Positions 25,801-33,624 of a stretch of 56,708 nucleotides of DNA are shown one piece after another; positions within the stretch are counted from its first letter, which is position 1; each line of letters opens with the position of its first letter. The notes under the pieces are model-generated. The model was not told where the DNA came from, did not search any database, and was given only the letters and a program-made list of their open reading frames with translations. Position numbers and translations under genes: made by a program. The DNA comes from Betaproteobacteria bacterium (lineage in GTDB: Bacteria; Pseudomonadota; Gammaproteobacteria; Burkholderiales; SG8-41): positions 1-56,708 of the forward strand of contig OMIN01000011.1 in the NCBI GenBank assembly GCA_900299145.1, in the 5' to 3' direction.

Positions 25801-26628
25801 TTTCGCGCCTTTGTAGCGCACTTCGGTGAAGAAATGCGCATCCGGCGTGCGTGTCTGCGGCACATTGCTGCCCCAGGCGATGATGTAAGTGGAGTTGTAC
25901 CAGTCAGCCGATTCCGGCACGTCGGTCTGCTCGCCCCACGTCTGCGGGCTTGAAGGCGGCAAATCACAGTACCAGTCGTAAAAGCTCATGCACACGCCGC
26001 CGATCAGCGACAGGTACCGCGACCCCGCGGCATACGACACCATGGACATCGCCGGTATCGGGGAAAAGCCGATCACCCGATCTGGCCCGTATTGCTTGAC
26101 GGTGTAAAGGTTGGCGGCGGCGACCAGTTCGTTCACTTCATCCCAGGACGCGCGCACGAAGCCGCCCATACCCCGTGCGCTTTGGTACGAATTTAACTTC
26201 ACTGCGTCCTCGACGATGGATTTCCACGCCTCAACCGGCGCCTGCGTACGCCGCGCTTCGCGCCACAGCCGCATCAACTTGCCGCGCACCATCGGGTACT
26301 TCAGGCGATTCCCGCTGTAGAGATACCAGGAATAGGAGGCGCCACGTGAGCAGCCGCGCGGTTCATGGTTGGGCATGTCGGGACGCGTGCGCGGGTAATC
26401 GGTCTGTTGCGTCTCCCAGGTGACGATGCCGCCCTTCACATAAATCTTCCAGCTGCACGAGCCCGTACAGTTGGTGCCGTGTGTCGAGCGCACGATCTTG
26501 TCGTGCTGCCAGCGCTTGCGGTATGCGTCTTCCCACGTGCGGTCTTCGGTGCGCACCTCGCCGTGCTCACCTGCAAACGACACCTTGCCTTTATTAAAGA
26601 ATGTCAACCGGTCAAGGAAGTGACTCAT
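22864..26628 (-). CDS. narG: Respiratory nitrate reductase alpha subunit NarG
   Basis: NarG is the molybdenum subunit that reduces nitrate to nitrite on the cytoplasmic face. The 1254 residues match the family length. The N-terminal HGTNCTGSCSWKI and PRGCSRGAS supply the His/Cys ligands of the FS0 cluster. YDWYCDLPPSSPQTWGEQTD (in part: WYCDLPPSSPQTWGEQTD) contains the Asp that ligates molybdenum. The ATG has GAGG seven bases upstream. It lies 40 bp after narK2, with an AT-rich boundary motif between them. Its stop overlaps a relic of the original narH start. Confidence 0.98.
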   Translation of the reverse strand: MSHFLDRLTFFNKGKVSFAGEHGEVRTEDRTWEDAYRKRWQHDKIVRSTHGTNCTGSCSWKIYVKGGIVTWETQQTDYPRTRPDMPNHEPRGCSRGASYSWYLYSGNRLKYPMVRGKLMRLWREARRTQAPVEAWKSIVEDAVKLNSYQSARGMGGFVRASWDEVNELVAAANLYTVKQYGPDRVIGFSPIPAMSMVSYAAGSRYLSLIGGVCMSFYDWYCDLPPSSPQTWGEQTDVPESADWYNSTYIIAWGSNVPQTRTPDAHFFTEVRYKGAKTVAVTPDYSEVAKLSDLWLHPKQGTDAALGMAMGHVILSEYHNTGKSAYFTDYCRRYTDMPMLVRLVKRGEAYVPDRFVRASDFADGLGEANNPDWKTAAIDETSGKVVAPRGAIGYRWGEKGKWNLEEKSGQTGTDTKLRLTLIGAQDGVVPVAFPYFGGIEHVHFTASKREDVLKRNVAVKKLVLKDGETLVATVFDLLLANYSVDRGLGGGYVAKSLDDDTPYTPAWQEKITGVPRAQVIQVAREFADNADKTQGKSMVIIGAAMNHWYHADMNYRSVINLLAMCGCVGQSGGGWAHYVGQEKLRPQTGWTALAFALDWARPPRHMNSTSFFYNHTDQWRYESLRVPEILSPLADAKQYSGSLIDFNVRSERMGWLPSAPQLQTNPLQVCKEAAAAGMDPKDYAVRELKSGKLKMSCEDPDNPANFPRNLFVWRSNLLGSSGKGHEYFLKRLLGTKHGVQGKDLGALGGDKPEEVTWRDVDNGAGNVGAPEGKLDLLVTIDFRMSTTCLYSDVALPPATWYEKNDLNTSDMHPFIHPLSAAIDPVWQARSDWEIYKGFAKQFSELATGYLGVEKDLVLAPTLHDTPTELAQPLEVKDWKRGECEPVPGKTMPSMIVVERDYPNVYKRFTALGPLMSKVGNGGKGIAWNTQHEVEFLGKLNNTVSEEGTTQGLPRIESDIDATEVILSLAPETNGEVAVKAWKALSEITGRDHTHLANAREEDKLRFRDLQAQPRKIISSPTWSGIESEHVSYNAGYTNVHELIPWRTLTGRQQLYQDHPWMRAFGETLCVYRPPIDTRTVSPLLGKRGNGNPEIVLNFITPHQKWGIHSTYTDNLLMLTLSRGGPIVWLSETDARKAGIEDNDWVEAYNLNGALAARAVVSQRVNEGMILMYHAQEKIVNVPGSEITGTRGGIHNSVTRAVVKPTHMIGGYAQQSYGFNYYGTIGTNRDEFVIVRKMAKVDWLDGEQASAVKEVV

Positions 26629-26642
26629 GATGGCCTCAATGA

Positions 26643-26672
26643 TGTAAGTATCTGTTTTTATTGAATATTTAT
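26643..26672 (+). repeat. AT-rich boundary motif, copy 3
   Basis: Reads TGTAAGTATCTG then TTTTTATTGAATATTTAT. It fills the gap between narK2 and narG, and its tail gives the narK2 stop codon (TAA, 26671-26669, minus strand). Confidence 0.8.
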
Positions 26673-28330
26673 GGATTCTTTACGTAAGCATTGCTGCGCA
26701 GGTAAAACCACCAGTTGAGTACCAGACACAGCGCATAGAACGCGGCAAATCCGTACATTGCGATCTCCGGCGTCCCGGCCTTAATCTGTGCGCCAATCAC
26801 GACGGGGGCGACAAACGCGCCGTAGGCGCCGATGGCCGAGGTCCAGCCCAATACCGGCCCCGCCTTGGTGCGGTCGAAAATTACGCCAATGGTGCGGAAC
26901 GTCGAACCGTTGCCGATGCCGCTTGCCGCAAAAAGCACCACGAACAGCACCATGAAAATCACAAAGTACTGTTCCGGCGCCGGTGACTTGTAGGCGAGCA
27001 TCATCACGTATCCCACTGCGACAGAAGCCAGCACCATCAGGGCGGAAATGATCTGCGTCACGATGGAGCCGCCCACCTTATCGGAGATCCAGCCCCCGAC
27101 CGGGCGTATCGCCGCGCCCACGAAGGGGCCAATCCACGCATAGGTAAAGGCCGAGGGTGCATTCGGATTTTTCAGTGTGTGCTGCATCACGCCAGCGGCA
27201 TCCGGCACGTGGGAAACGCCGAAGATCACCGTGATGGACAGCGGCAGCGCCATCGAAAAGCCGATGAACGATCCAAAGGTGACGATGTAGAGCGCGGTCA
27301 TGGACCAGGTGTGCTTGTCGCCGAAAATCTCAAATTGCTTGGCCACGTTGGCTTTCATAGGGCCGAATGCCGCGAGCTTCATGGTGAGCAACGCGAGAAA
27401 GACATCCAGCGGTATGGCTACCCACATGCTCAGCAGGCCCAATCCGGTAGGTTGCGGCAAATAAAGGTAAAGCACGAAGATCGCCGGCACGAACGACAGC
27501 GTGTATAGCCATGTCACTTTGGCAAACGCAACCAGCGGATGCCCCGGATCCGGCGTTACCGTCTTCAGATTGTTCATTCCAAACCAGCAGAAGATGGCAA
27601 GCGGCACCAGTGACAATATCCGCGCCAGGCCAGCGTTTTGAATATAGGTGGGCGTGCCTGCGGCGATCTTGCCGAAAATCCAGCCACTGTCTTTCATCAG
27701 TGTCATCGCTTCGCCGCCCCAGGCTCCAAAAATGCTGACCGTCATCACCAGCGGTATGACGATTTGCATGGTCGTGACACCGAAGTTGCCGACACCCGCG
27801 TTGATGCCCAGTGCCGTGCCTTGCAGCCGCTTGGGGAAAAACGTGTTGATATTGGACATGGAACTGGCGAAATTCCCGCCGCCCACGCCCGACCACAGCG
27901 CCATCAACTGAAACGCCCACAGCGGCCAATCCTTGTGCTGAAGCGCAATGCCCGTACCGATGGCCGGCGCGAGCAGCATGGCGGTGGTGAGGAATATCGT
28001 GTTGCGCCCGCCCGCCAGCCGTATGAAGAACGAGGCCGGGATGCGCATGGTCGCGCCGGCGATGCCTGCAATCGCCGTCAGGGTAAACAGCTCCGCCTGG
28101 GTGAAGGGAAAGCCCAGGTTATGCATCTGCACGGTGATGATGCCCCACATGCCCCACACGGCAAAAGCGCACAGAAGGGCCGGCACCGAAATCATCAGGT
28201 TGCGATAGGCGATGCGCTTGCCCTGCGATTCCCAAAACGCGTTGTTCTCGACATCCCAGTGTTCGATGTCGCCGCTTGGGCTGGAATGCTTTTCCGGAAT
28301 ATCCGTGCCGTGTTCCATTATGGCTCCCAT
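26669..28330 (-). CDS. narK2: Nitrate/nitrite transporter NarK2 (major facilitator)
   Basis: A 553-residue MFS protein of the NarK family, probably the nitrate/nitrite exchanger type found as the second of a NarK1-NarK2 pair. About 12 hydrophobic segments follow a 45-residue hydrophilic N-terminus. The nitrate-signature regions are GGNFASSMSNINTFFPKRLQGTALGINAGVGNFGV (in part: ASSMSNINTFFPKRLQG) and GIGNGSTFRTIGVIF. ATG 28330 has GGGAG eight bases upstream; ATG 28318 also has GGAG. It starts three bases after the narK1 stop. Confidence 0.92.
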   Translation of the reverse strand: MGAIMEHGTDIPEKHSSPSGDIEHWDVENNAFWESQGKRIAYRNLMISVPALLCAFAVWGMWGIITVQMHNLGFPFTQAELFTLTAIAGIAGATMRIPASFFIRLAGGRNTIFLTTAMLLAPAIGTGIALQHKDWPLWAFQLMALWSGVGGGNFASSMSNINTFFPKRLQGTALGINAGVGNFGVTTMQIVIPLVMTVSIFGAWGGEAMTLMKDSGWIFGKIAAGTPTYIQNAGLARILSLVPLAIFCWFGMNNLKTVTPDPGHPLVAFAKVTWLYTLSFVPAIFVLYLYLPQPTGLGLLSMWVAIPLDVFLALLTMKLAAFGPMKANVAKQFEIFGDKHTWSMTALYIVTFGSFIGFSMALPLSITVIFGVSHVPDAAGVMQHTLKNPNAPSAFTYAWIGPFVGAAIRPVGGWISDKVGGSIVTQIISALMVLASVAVGYVMMLAYKSPAPEQYFVIFMVLFVVLFAASGIGNGSTFRTIGVIFDRTKAGPVLGWTSAIGAYGAFVAPVVIGAQIKAGTPEIAMYGFAAFYALCLVLNWWFYLRSNAYVKNP

Positions 28331-28333
28331 GAT

Positions 28334-29593
28334 TTATGCTCCCTGACTTTGCGGCATGGCTGCCAAGACCCCATTGCGGCCAGGCACGATTTCCGTCCAG
28401 TACATCCACACCAGCGAAACCAGCGTGATGCCCCACATCAGCATGAAAATGGTGCTGTTTACGCCCGTGATGTCGACCAGCACGCCAAACATGATGGGCA
28501 GCAGGAACCCGCCCATGGCGCCAACGAGCCCCACGATGCCGGAGATCACGCCAATGTTTTGGGAGTACTCGTCGGAGATGTATTTGAAGACCGACGCCTT
28601 GCCCACCGCCCACGCCACGCCCATGACAAACATCAGTGCGGTGAACGTCCAGACATTCAGGCCGATGTGCAGGTTGTAATCGCCTTTGGCGGTTTTGATA
28701 ACCAGATCCGTTTGCGGATACGACAGGAAAAACAGGCACACCCACGAGATCAGCATCCCCCACCACGTTACCGGGTGGGCGCCGTAGCGGTCGGAAATCC
28801 AGCCGCCGATCGCACGCAACACGCCGCCCGGCAGGGAGAAGCAGGCCGCCAGCATTGCCGCGGTTTGAATTTGAAATCCGTATTCGGTGACGTAGTACTT
28901 GGTCATCCACAACGAGAGCGCGACATATCCGCCGAATACGATGGAGTAGTACTGGCAGTACTTCCACACCCGCGGGTCTCTGAGCGCGGCCAGTTGGTCC
29001 TTGACTGTCACGGTCGACGGCACCAAGTGTTTGGGATCATGCGCGGACAGCACCCAGAAAATCAGCGCCGTCACCAGCATGGCGATGGCGTAGACCTTGG
29101 GCACCATCGCCCAGCCCCACGCCAGCAGAATTGCGGGGGCCACGAACTTGGTGACGGCCGCACCGGAGTTGCCCGCGCCGAACACGCCCATCGCCATGCC
29201 CTGCTGCTGCTTCTGGAACCAGCGCGCACAATAGGCTATGCCCACCGAAAACGATCCGCCGGCGAGCCCTACAAACAGCCCCAGCACGAGAAAATGCCAA
29301 TATTGGGTCGCTTCACTGATGAGCCAGATCGGGGCCACGCAAGCCAGCATCAGGATGAAAAATACGATGCGCCCGCCGTAACGATCCGTCCACATTCCCA
29401 GCGGCAGGCGGATAAGCGATCCGGTCAATACCGGCGTGGCAGCCAGCAAACCGAACTGGGTCTCATTAAGATTGAGTTGCTTCTTGATCGGAATGCCGAT
29501 GACCGCAAACATCATCCACACGGCAAAGCACACGGTAAACGCTATCGTGCTCGCGGCGAGTACCGACCACTTGGTGTTGGCGCCCATGTTCAC
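28334..29593 (-). CDS. narK1: Nitrate transporter NarK1 (major facilitator)
   Basis: An MFS nitrate transporter of the NarK1 type, probably nitrate/proton symport, about 419 residues with 12 hydrophobic segments. Signature regions are RLPLGMWTDRYGGR, GGSFSVGIAYCARWFQKQQQG (in part: SVGIAYCARWFQKQQQG) with GVFGAGNSGAA, and GVISGIVGLVGAMGGF. GTG 29593 is preferred because AAGGAG lies seven bases upstream; ATG 29587 would be 13 bases from it. It is the first gene of the narK1K2GHJI operon and is preceded by an FNR-type site. Confidence 0.93.
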   Translation of the reverse strand: MNMGANTKWSVLAASTIAFTVCFAVWMMFAVIGIPIKKQLNLNETQFGLLAATPVLTGSLIRLPLGMWTDRYGGRIVFFILMLACVAPIWLISEATQYWHFLVLGLFVGLAGGSFSVGIAYCARWFQKQQQGMAMGVFGAGNSGAAVTKFVAPAILLAWGWAMVPKVYAIAMLVTALIFWVLSAHDPKHLVPSTVTVKDQLAALRDPRVWKYCQYYSIVFGGYVALSLWMTKYYVTEYGFQIQTAAMLAACFSLPGGVLRAIGGWISDRYGAHPVTWWGMLISWVCLFFLSYPQTDLVIKTAKGDYNLHIGLNVWTFTALMFVMGVAWAVGKASVFKYISDEYSQNIGVISGIVGLVGAMGGFLLPIMFGVLVDITGVNSTIFMLMWGITLVSLVWMYWTEIVPGRNGVLAAMPQSQGA

Positions 29594-29640
29594 AACGACT
29601 CTCCTTGTCTCCCTGTCAGCCTTGCTGCGGCTTTGTGAAC

Positions 29641-29646
29641 ACTGTA
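29641..29646 (-). promoter_or_regulatory. -10 element of the nar promoter
   Basis: TACAGT on the minus strand. With a start point near 29634, the FNR-type site is centred about 41 bases upstream, the class II position. Confidence 0.6.
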
Positions 29647-29667
29647 GGGAAAGCGCGGCATACCCGG

Positions 29668-29681
29668 TTGACACAGATCAA
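29668..29681. promoter_or_regulatory. FNR/ANR-type binding site upstream of narK1
   Basis: TTGAC-ACAG-ATCAA matches the FNR consensus TTGAT-N4-ATCAA at 9 of 10 positions. It is about 80 bp upstream of the narK1 start, so the operon is probably induced under oxygen limitation. Confidence 0.85.
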
Positions 29682-29877
29682 ATAGGTGACAGTCCGCCGT
29701 GACGTATGAGGCTGGCGCGCGCGCGGATCACGCAAGCAGGTTCCTGGCCGAAGCGGAGCGATGCTGCCCCGATAACATCGAGCCCAAAGACGCATGCGTT
29801 GCTTTTGACGAAGCCAGCCTTTATGTCAGCTCGTGCCAGAAAGAATGACGAGCGTGGGATGGGAGTGAGGGGGTACG

Positions 29878-29910
29878 GTAACTATCTGATTTATATATGT
29901 ATTTTAATTG
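29878..29910 (+). repeat. AT-rich boundary motif, copy 4
   Basis: Reads GGTAACTATCTGATTTAT followed by ATATGTATTTTAATTG. It lies in the narK1/tctC intergenic region. Confidence 0.6.
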
Positions 29911-30055
29911 CCGCGCCTTTCGGGCTTTTTGCTGGCCGTACTTGGCAAACAGCCCGGCCATCCACGCAAAGGGCTCGCTTGGCGTTAAACGCTTTTCGTT
30001 TCCCGCGCAGCGCGGCTACACTGGGCGCAAGTGATTTCGCTTCCAGGGAGGCGCC

Positions 30056-31036
30056 ATGATTCACTGCATTCGGATGGCCATGATTGCGATGCTGGCCTTG
30101 GCCCCCGTTCTATCGGCACAGGCACAATCCGCGACGCCATGGCCCGCCAAAGCCATCCGTATGATCATCCCGGTGCCGCCGGGCGGCACGTCGGACATCC
30201 TCGCGCGCATGCTGGGCCAGAAGCTCACCGAAACCTGGGGCCAGCAGATCGTGGTGGAAAGCCGCCCCGGCGCCAATGGCAACATCGGCGTGGAGTTGCT
30301 GGTGCGCTCGCCGCCGGATGGCTACACGCTGTGCTTGATGGATGTCGGCAATCTGTCGATCAGCCCCGCGATGTATACCAGACTACCGTTTGACATTCTG
30401 CGCGACCTCACGCCGGTGACCATGGTGTCGTACTCCACACATCTGGTCACCGTGCATCCCAGCGTGCCGGTGAAGAATGTGGGTGAAGTGATCGCACTGG
30501 CGAAAAAAAATCCGGGCAAGCTCAATTTTCCGACAGCGCTGGGTAGTGCCGCGCATCTGGCGGGTTTGTTGTTGCAGCAGCGCACCGGCGCGCAGTGGGT
30601 GTACGTGCCGACCAAGGGTGGTCAAAGTTCCATTTTGACGGTGGCCACCGGCGAAGGTGACTTGCTGTTCATGGGCATGCTGCAAACGTTGCCGCATGTA
30701 AAAGCGGGCCGGCTAAAGCCGATTGCAGTGTCGGGCGACAGGCGTGATCCCAGTTTGCCCAATGTGGCGACGGTGGCGGAAACGCCGGGGCTTGATGGAT
30801 TCTTCACCGGCTCGTGGCAGGGCATACTCGGCCCGGCGAAATTGCCTGTGGAAATCACCAACAAGATGGCCGGCGAAGTCCGGCGCATACTCGCGCTGCC
30901 CGATGTATTGGAAAAGCTGTCTACGCAGGGCACGCTGCCGCGCCCGCAAACGCCACAGGAAATGGGCAAATGGCTGGCGGCGGAAAAAGACCGCTGGGCG
31001 AGGGTGGTGAAAGACAGCGGCTTTAAAATCGAGTAA
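30056..31036 (+). CDS. Tripartite tricarboxylate transporter (TctC/Bug) substrate-binding protein
   Basis: A 326-residue periplasmic binding protein with a signal peptide (MIHCIRMAMIAMLALAPVLS, cleavage near AQAQ). Family motifs are IRMIIPVPPGGTSDILARML, GQQIVVESRPGANGNIG, PPDGYTL and WQGILGPAKLPVEI. GGGAGG precedes the ATG. No TctA or TctB membrane partner is present in the window, as is common for Bug proteins. It precedes a hydrolase gene by 28 bp; the two may handle the same substrate, probably a carboxylate. Confidence 0.92.
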   Translation: MIHCIRMAMIAMLALAPVLSAQAQSATPWPAKAIRMIIPVPPGGTSDILARMLGQKLTETWGQQIVVESRPGANGNIGVELLVRSPPDGYTLCLMDVGNLSISPAMYTRLPFDILRDLTPVTMVSYSTHLVTVHPSVPVKNVGEVIALAKKNPGKLNFPTALGSAAHLAGLLLQQRTGAQWVYVPTKGGQSSILTVATGEGDLLFMGMLQTLPHVKAGRLKPIAVSGDRRDPSLPNVATVAETPGLDGFFTGSWQGILGPAKLPVEITNKMAGEVRRILALPDVLEKLSTQGTLPRPQTPQEMGKWLAAEKDRWARVVKDSGFKIE

Positions 31037-31064
31037 CGCTTAATTCATACGACAAGGAGCCAGC

Positions 31065-31808
31065 ATGGCGCAGTTGAACTGGGTGGAAAGTGGCGAAACA
31101 AACGCGGGCGTGACCGAACGCGGCTTTGCCGTTGAGCGGCAAGGGCAAACCATCCCCGGCGTCTTCTGGCAACCCTCCGCCACGGGTGGGCGCAGGCCGT
31201 TGGTGTTGATGGGCCACGGCGGCACCGGCCACAAGCGCAATGAACGCATGAAAATGCTGGGCCGGTTGTTCGCCGGCGACTTTGGCTGGTGTGCTGCCGC
31301 GATTGACGGCCCCGCGCACGGTGATCGCGGCCCGGTGGACGATGCGGAGCGATCGAACTACCGGCTGATGTGGCAACGGCCGAACATTGTGCAATCGATG
31401 GCCGACGACTGGCGTGCCACGCTGGATGCACTGTGCGGTTTGCAGGAAGTCGACGCCAGCCGCGTGGGTTACTGGGGCGTATCCATGGGCACCATGTTTG
31501 GTTTGCCTTATGTCGCGAACGAGCCCCGCGTGCGCGTGGCCGTGCTGGGCAAAGCCGGCATGACCGGCCCCAGCGTCGTGCGTAGCGGCATTGATGCGCA
31601 CTTCCGGCAACACGCGGGGAACGTGCGCGTGCCAGTCTTGTTTACCATGCAGTGGGACGACGAACGCTTTGACCGTACCGGCCAATTGACGCTGTTCGAT
31701 ATGATCGCCGCCGCGGATAAGCGTTTGCACGCCTACCCGGGCGAACACTCCGCCAACGGCCCGGAAGCCTTTGTGGTGCAAGCGGAGTTTCTCAAGCGAT
31801 ACCTGTAG
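31065..31808 (+). CDS. Alpha/beta hydrolase (dienelactone hydrolase-like)
   Basis: A 247-residue cytoplasmic hydrolase. The probable triad is Ser in GYWGVSMGTMFG, Asp in FTMQWDDERF and His in YPGEHSANGPEAF. The oxyanion region is PLVLMGHGGTGHK. The ATG has AAGGAG eight bases upstream and follows the tctC gene, so co-transcription is likely. The substrate is unknown; an ester or lactone fits the fold. Confidence 0.8.
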   Translation: MAQLNWVESGETNAGVTERGFAVERQGQTIPGVFWQPSATGGRRPLVLMGHGGTGHKRNERMKMLGRLFAGDFGWCAAAIDGPAHGDRGPVDDAERSNYRLMWQRPNIVQSMADDWRATLDALCGLQEVDASRVGYWGVSMGTMFGLPYVANEPRVRVAVLGKAGMTGPSVVRSGIDAHFRQHAGNVRVPVLFTMQWDDERFDRTGQLTLFDMIAAADKRLHAYPGEHSANGPEAFVVQAEFLKRYL

Positions 31809-31817
31809 CTAGCTGAT

Positions 31818-32063
31818 ATGCCCTCAGAACTTACACTTGTACTCGGCTTGCTCGCTGTGGTTGTTGCATGCCTCAATGGGGTTGCGACATTTCGAATCTG
31901 GCGCGACGAATTCCTCGAGCGACACCAACGCATTGCTCAAACGGTACTCGTGTGGCTTTTACCTCTTGTCGGTACTATAGTCGTCCTGTGGTCAATGCGA
32001 GAGGAAAAATTCGAGCGACCGCCCTATGAAGGTCCCGGCGGCGATGATGGTAGATTTCTATGA
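31818..32063 (+). CDS. Small two-helix membrane protein
   Basis: An 81-residue protein with two hydrophobic segments (residues about 5-25, LTLVLGLLAVVVACLNGVAT; and about 42-60, TVLVWLLPLVGTIVVLWSM) joined by a charged loop, ending in an acidic tail (GPGGDDGRFL). It begins nine bases after the hydrolase stop. Its lower G+C content and separate style suggest a recent arrival. No function can be assigned. Confidence 0.55.
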   Translation: MPSELTLVLGLLAVVVACLNGVATFRIWRDEFLERHQRIAQTVLVWLLPLVGTIVVLWSMREEKFERPPYEGPGGDDGRFL

Positions 32064-32070
32064 TGCCAGT

Positions 32071-32096
32071 GTCAGCCAACGTTAGTTGTAGCTGAC
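32071..32096. repeat. Hairpin downstream of the small membrane protein gene
   Basis: GTCAGCCAAC, loop GTTA, then GTTG-TA-GCTGAC forms a ten-pair stem with a two-base bulge. No T tract follows, so a simple terminator is unlikely. Confidence 0.5.
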
Positions 32097-32164
32097 GCCA
32101 AGCCAGCGGCGTTGCCACCGGACATGGCGTTATCTGTCAGTAAGGCTAGTTGGCATCGCCTGCG

Positions 32165-33400
32165 TTAGCCAGTAGCCGCCAGCGCCGCCGGCTCACGCGA
32201 CAACGAACCCGCCGGCTTCGCGATGCCGTAAAGCCGCGCGCAGTTGTCCCACAGTATTTTGCGCCGCTGCCCGTCGTCCAGCGGCAAGCCGAGGAACTGC
32301 TGCATCGCTTCAGGGAACGCGCCATCGGAGTGCGGATAGTCGGTCGACACCACAAAGTAATCCGGCCCCATTTTGTTGATGACATCCACCGCGGGCTCTT
32401 CGTCGACGTCGAGCGCGATATAGCACTGGCGCCGGAAATATTCGCTCGGCAGCATTTTCAGTGGACGCTCGCAGCCGGGGCCGTATTTCTCCCAATGATC
32501 GTCCAGACGCCACAGCCACCAGTGCAGCCAGCCCGCAGTGCCTTCGAGAAAGGCGCAGCGAAGTTTCGGGTGCCGTTCGAGGATGCCGCCAGTGGTCATG
32601 CTGGCGAGCGCGCCCATCAGCTCGACCGGATTGCGTATCGCGTGTGCGATCGGGTGAAAATTGGCGTGGCCGACGTAACGCTGGCCCATGTCGTCCTTCA
32701 GCGAGCTGTTGCCCGTCGGGTGAAAACCAATGGGCACATCCAGTGCTTCGAGTTCATTCCACAACGGCTCACAAACATCATCGTGCAGGTGCTGGCCATT
32801 CACCGGATTCGGCGTGCCGATCACCGCCACCGCGCCGAGTTCCTTTACGCAGCGGCGCGCTTCCGCTACCGCGCTGCCAACATCGTGCATGGCGATTTGC
32901 GCGGCGAATTTCAGGCGCTGTGGATCGGTTTTGCAGTAATCAAATGCCCAGTTGTTGTAGGCGCGGGCCAGCGCCGTGGCGTAATCGGGCGACAGATTGT
33001 CGTGGCACAGAATCTGCCGGCCGCGCGTGCCGTACATCACGGCCACGTCGATGCCTTCGATGTCCATGGCGGTCAGCGTGGAGGGCGCATCGAACGCGCG
33101 GGCGCGGGCTACCGCAAAATGCGGATGCCGCGCGCGGCTGCGGCGCCGTAGTTCGCGGCTCTGCGCATTGGCGCCCGATTGTGTTGCGAACGAGGGAATC
33201 GCCAGTCCCTGCACTTCCATGCCGCGGATGGTGTCGGCGTTGCCTTTATCTTCGGCGCTCTTGGTGAGCTCTTTCTTTTGTCCGCCAAAAAAGCGCGGCG
33301 GATTCGCCTTGTGCGGTCCTTCGAGGTAATTCGCCCACAAATCATCGGGCTCCATCATGTGCAGGTCGCTGTCGAGGATCAAATAGCCTTCACGTGCCAT
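32165..33400 (-). CDS. Amidohydrolase family 2 protein
   Basis: A 411-residue metal-dependent hydrolase or decarboxylase of the amidohydrolase 2 family (aminocarboxymuconate-semialdehyde decarboxylase relatives). Motifs are LILDSDLHMMEP at the N-terminus (His in the SDLH segment), VPIGFHPTGN (metal His), RHPKLRCAFLEGTAGW and VVSTDYPHSDG (catalytic Asp). ATG 33400 has AAGGAG seven bases upstream; the longer frame to 33442 lacks a site. It diverges from the alpha-hydroxyacid oxidase. The substrate is unknown, possibly an aromatic or cyclic acid. Confidence 0.85.
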   Translation of the reverse strand: MAREGYLILDSDLHMMEPDDLWANYLEGPHKANPPRFFGGQKKELTKSAEDKGNADTIRGMEVQGLAIPSFATQSGANAQSRELRRRSRARHPHFAVARARAFDAPSTLTAMDIEGIDVAVMYGTRGRQILCHDNLSPDYATALARAYNNWAFDYCKTDPQRLKFAAQIAMHDVGSAVAEARRCVKELGAVAVIGTPNPVNGQHLHDDVCEPLWNELEALDVPIGFHPTGNSSLKDDMGQRYVGHANFHPIAHAIRNPVELMGALASMTTGGILERHPKLRCAFLEGTAGWLHWWLWRLDDHWEKYGPGCERPLKMLPSEYFRRQCYIALDVDEEPAVDVINKMGPDYFVVSTDYPHSDGAFPEAMQQFLGLPLDDGQRRKILWDNCARLYGIAKPAGSLSREPAALAATG

Positions 33401-33624
33401 GTTGCTCTCCTTTGCGTTACGTTTGCCTGGGTTTGCCGCCATGTGGATTGCGTTAATTCGGCGGTACGAAAATGGTGCTGCCGTAGTATAGGCTCATGAT
33501 GTGCGACCGCAAGGCCGAGCAAAGGCGCTGACCTGCTGCCAACCAAAAGCACTAGAATTACGGGCATTCAGTGCCCAGTCCGGATGTTGCAACGGCCGTC
33601 GGCACGCCAACAGGGAGAGTGCAC

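Larger units (their letters stand above)
29594..30055. other. Divergent regulatory region between narK1 and a tctC gene
   Basis: Holds the FNR-type site and -10 of the nar operon near its left end and a boundary motif near 29.88-29.91 kb. A short plus-strand frame (from 29706) has no family features. The remainder shows nothing I recognise. Confidence 0.6.

Noticed and set aside
27638-29638. 666-codon plus-strand frame opposite narK1/narK2
   Set aside because: Rich in His, Arg and Gln with no domain, as expected for the antisense of membrane-protein genes.
29706-30059. 117-codon plus-strand frame between narK1 and tctC
   Set aside because: No family features and atypical composition; it spans the boundary motif and overlaps the tctC ribosome site.
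32064-32164. Integron attC site after the small membrane-protein gene
   Set aside because: A hairpin is present, but the core RYYYAAC/GTTRRRY pair with proper spacing is not convincing and no integrase or cassette array is seen.
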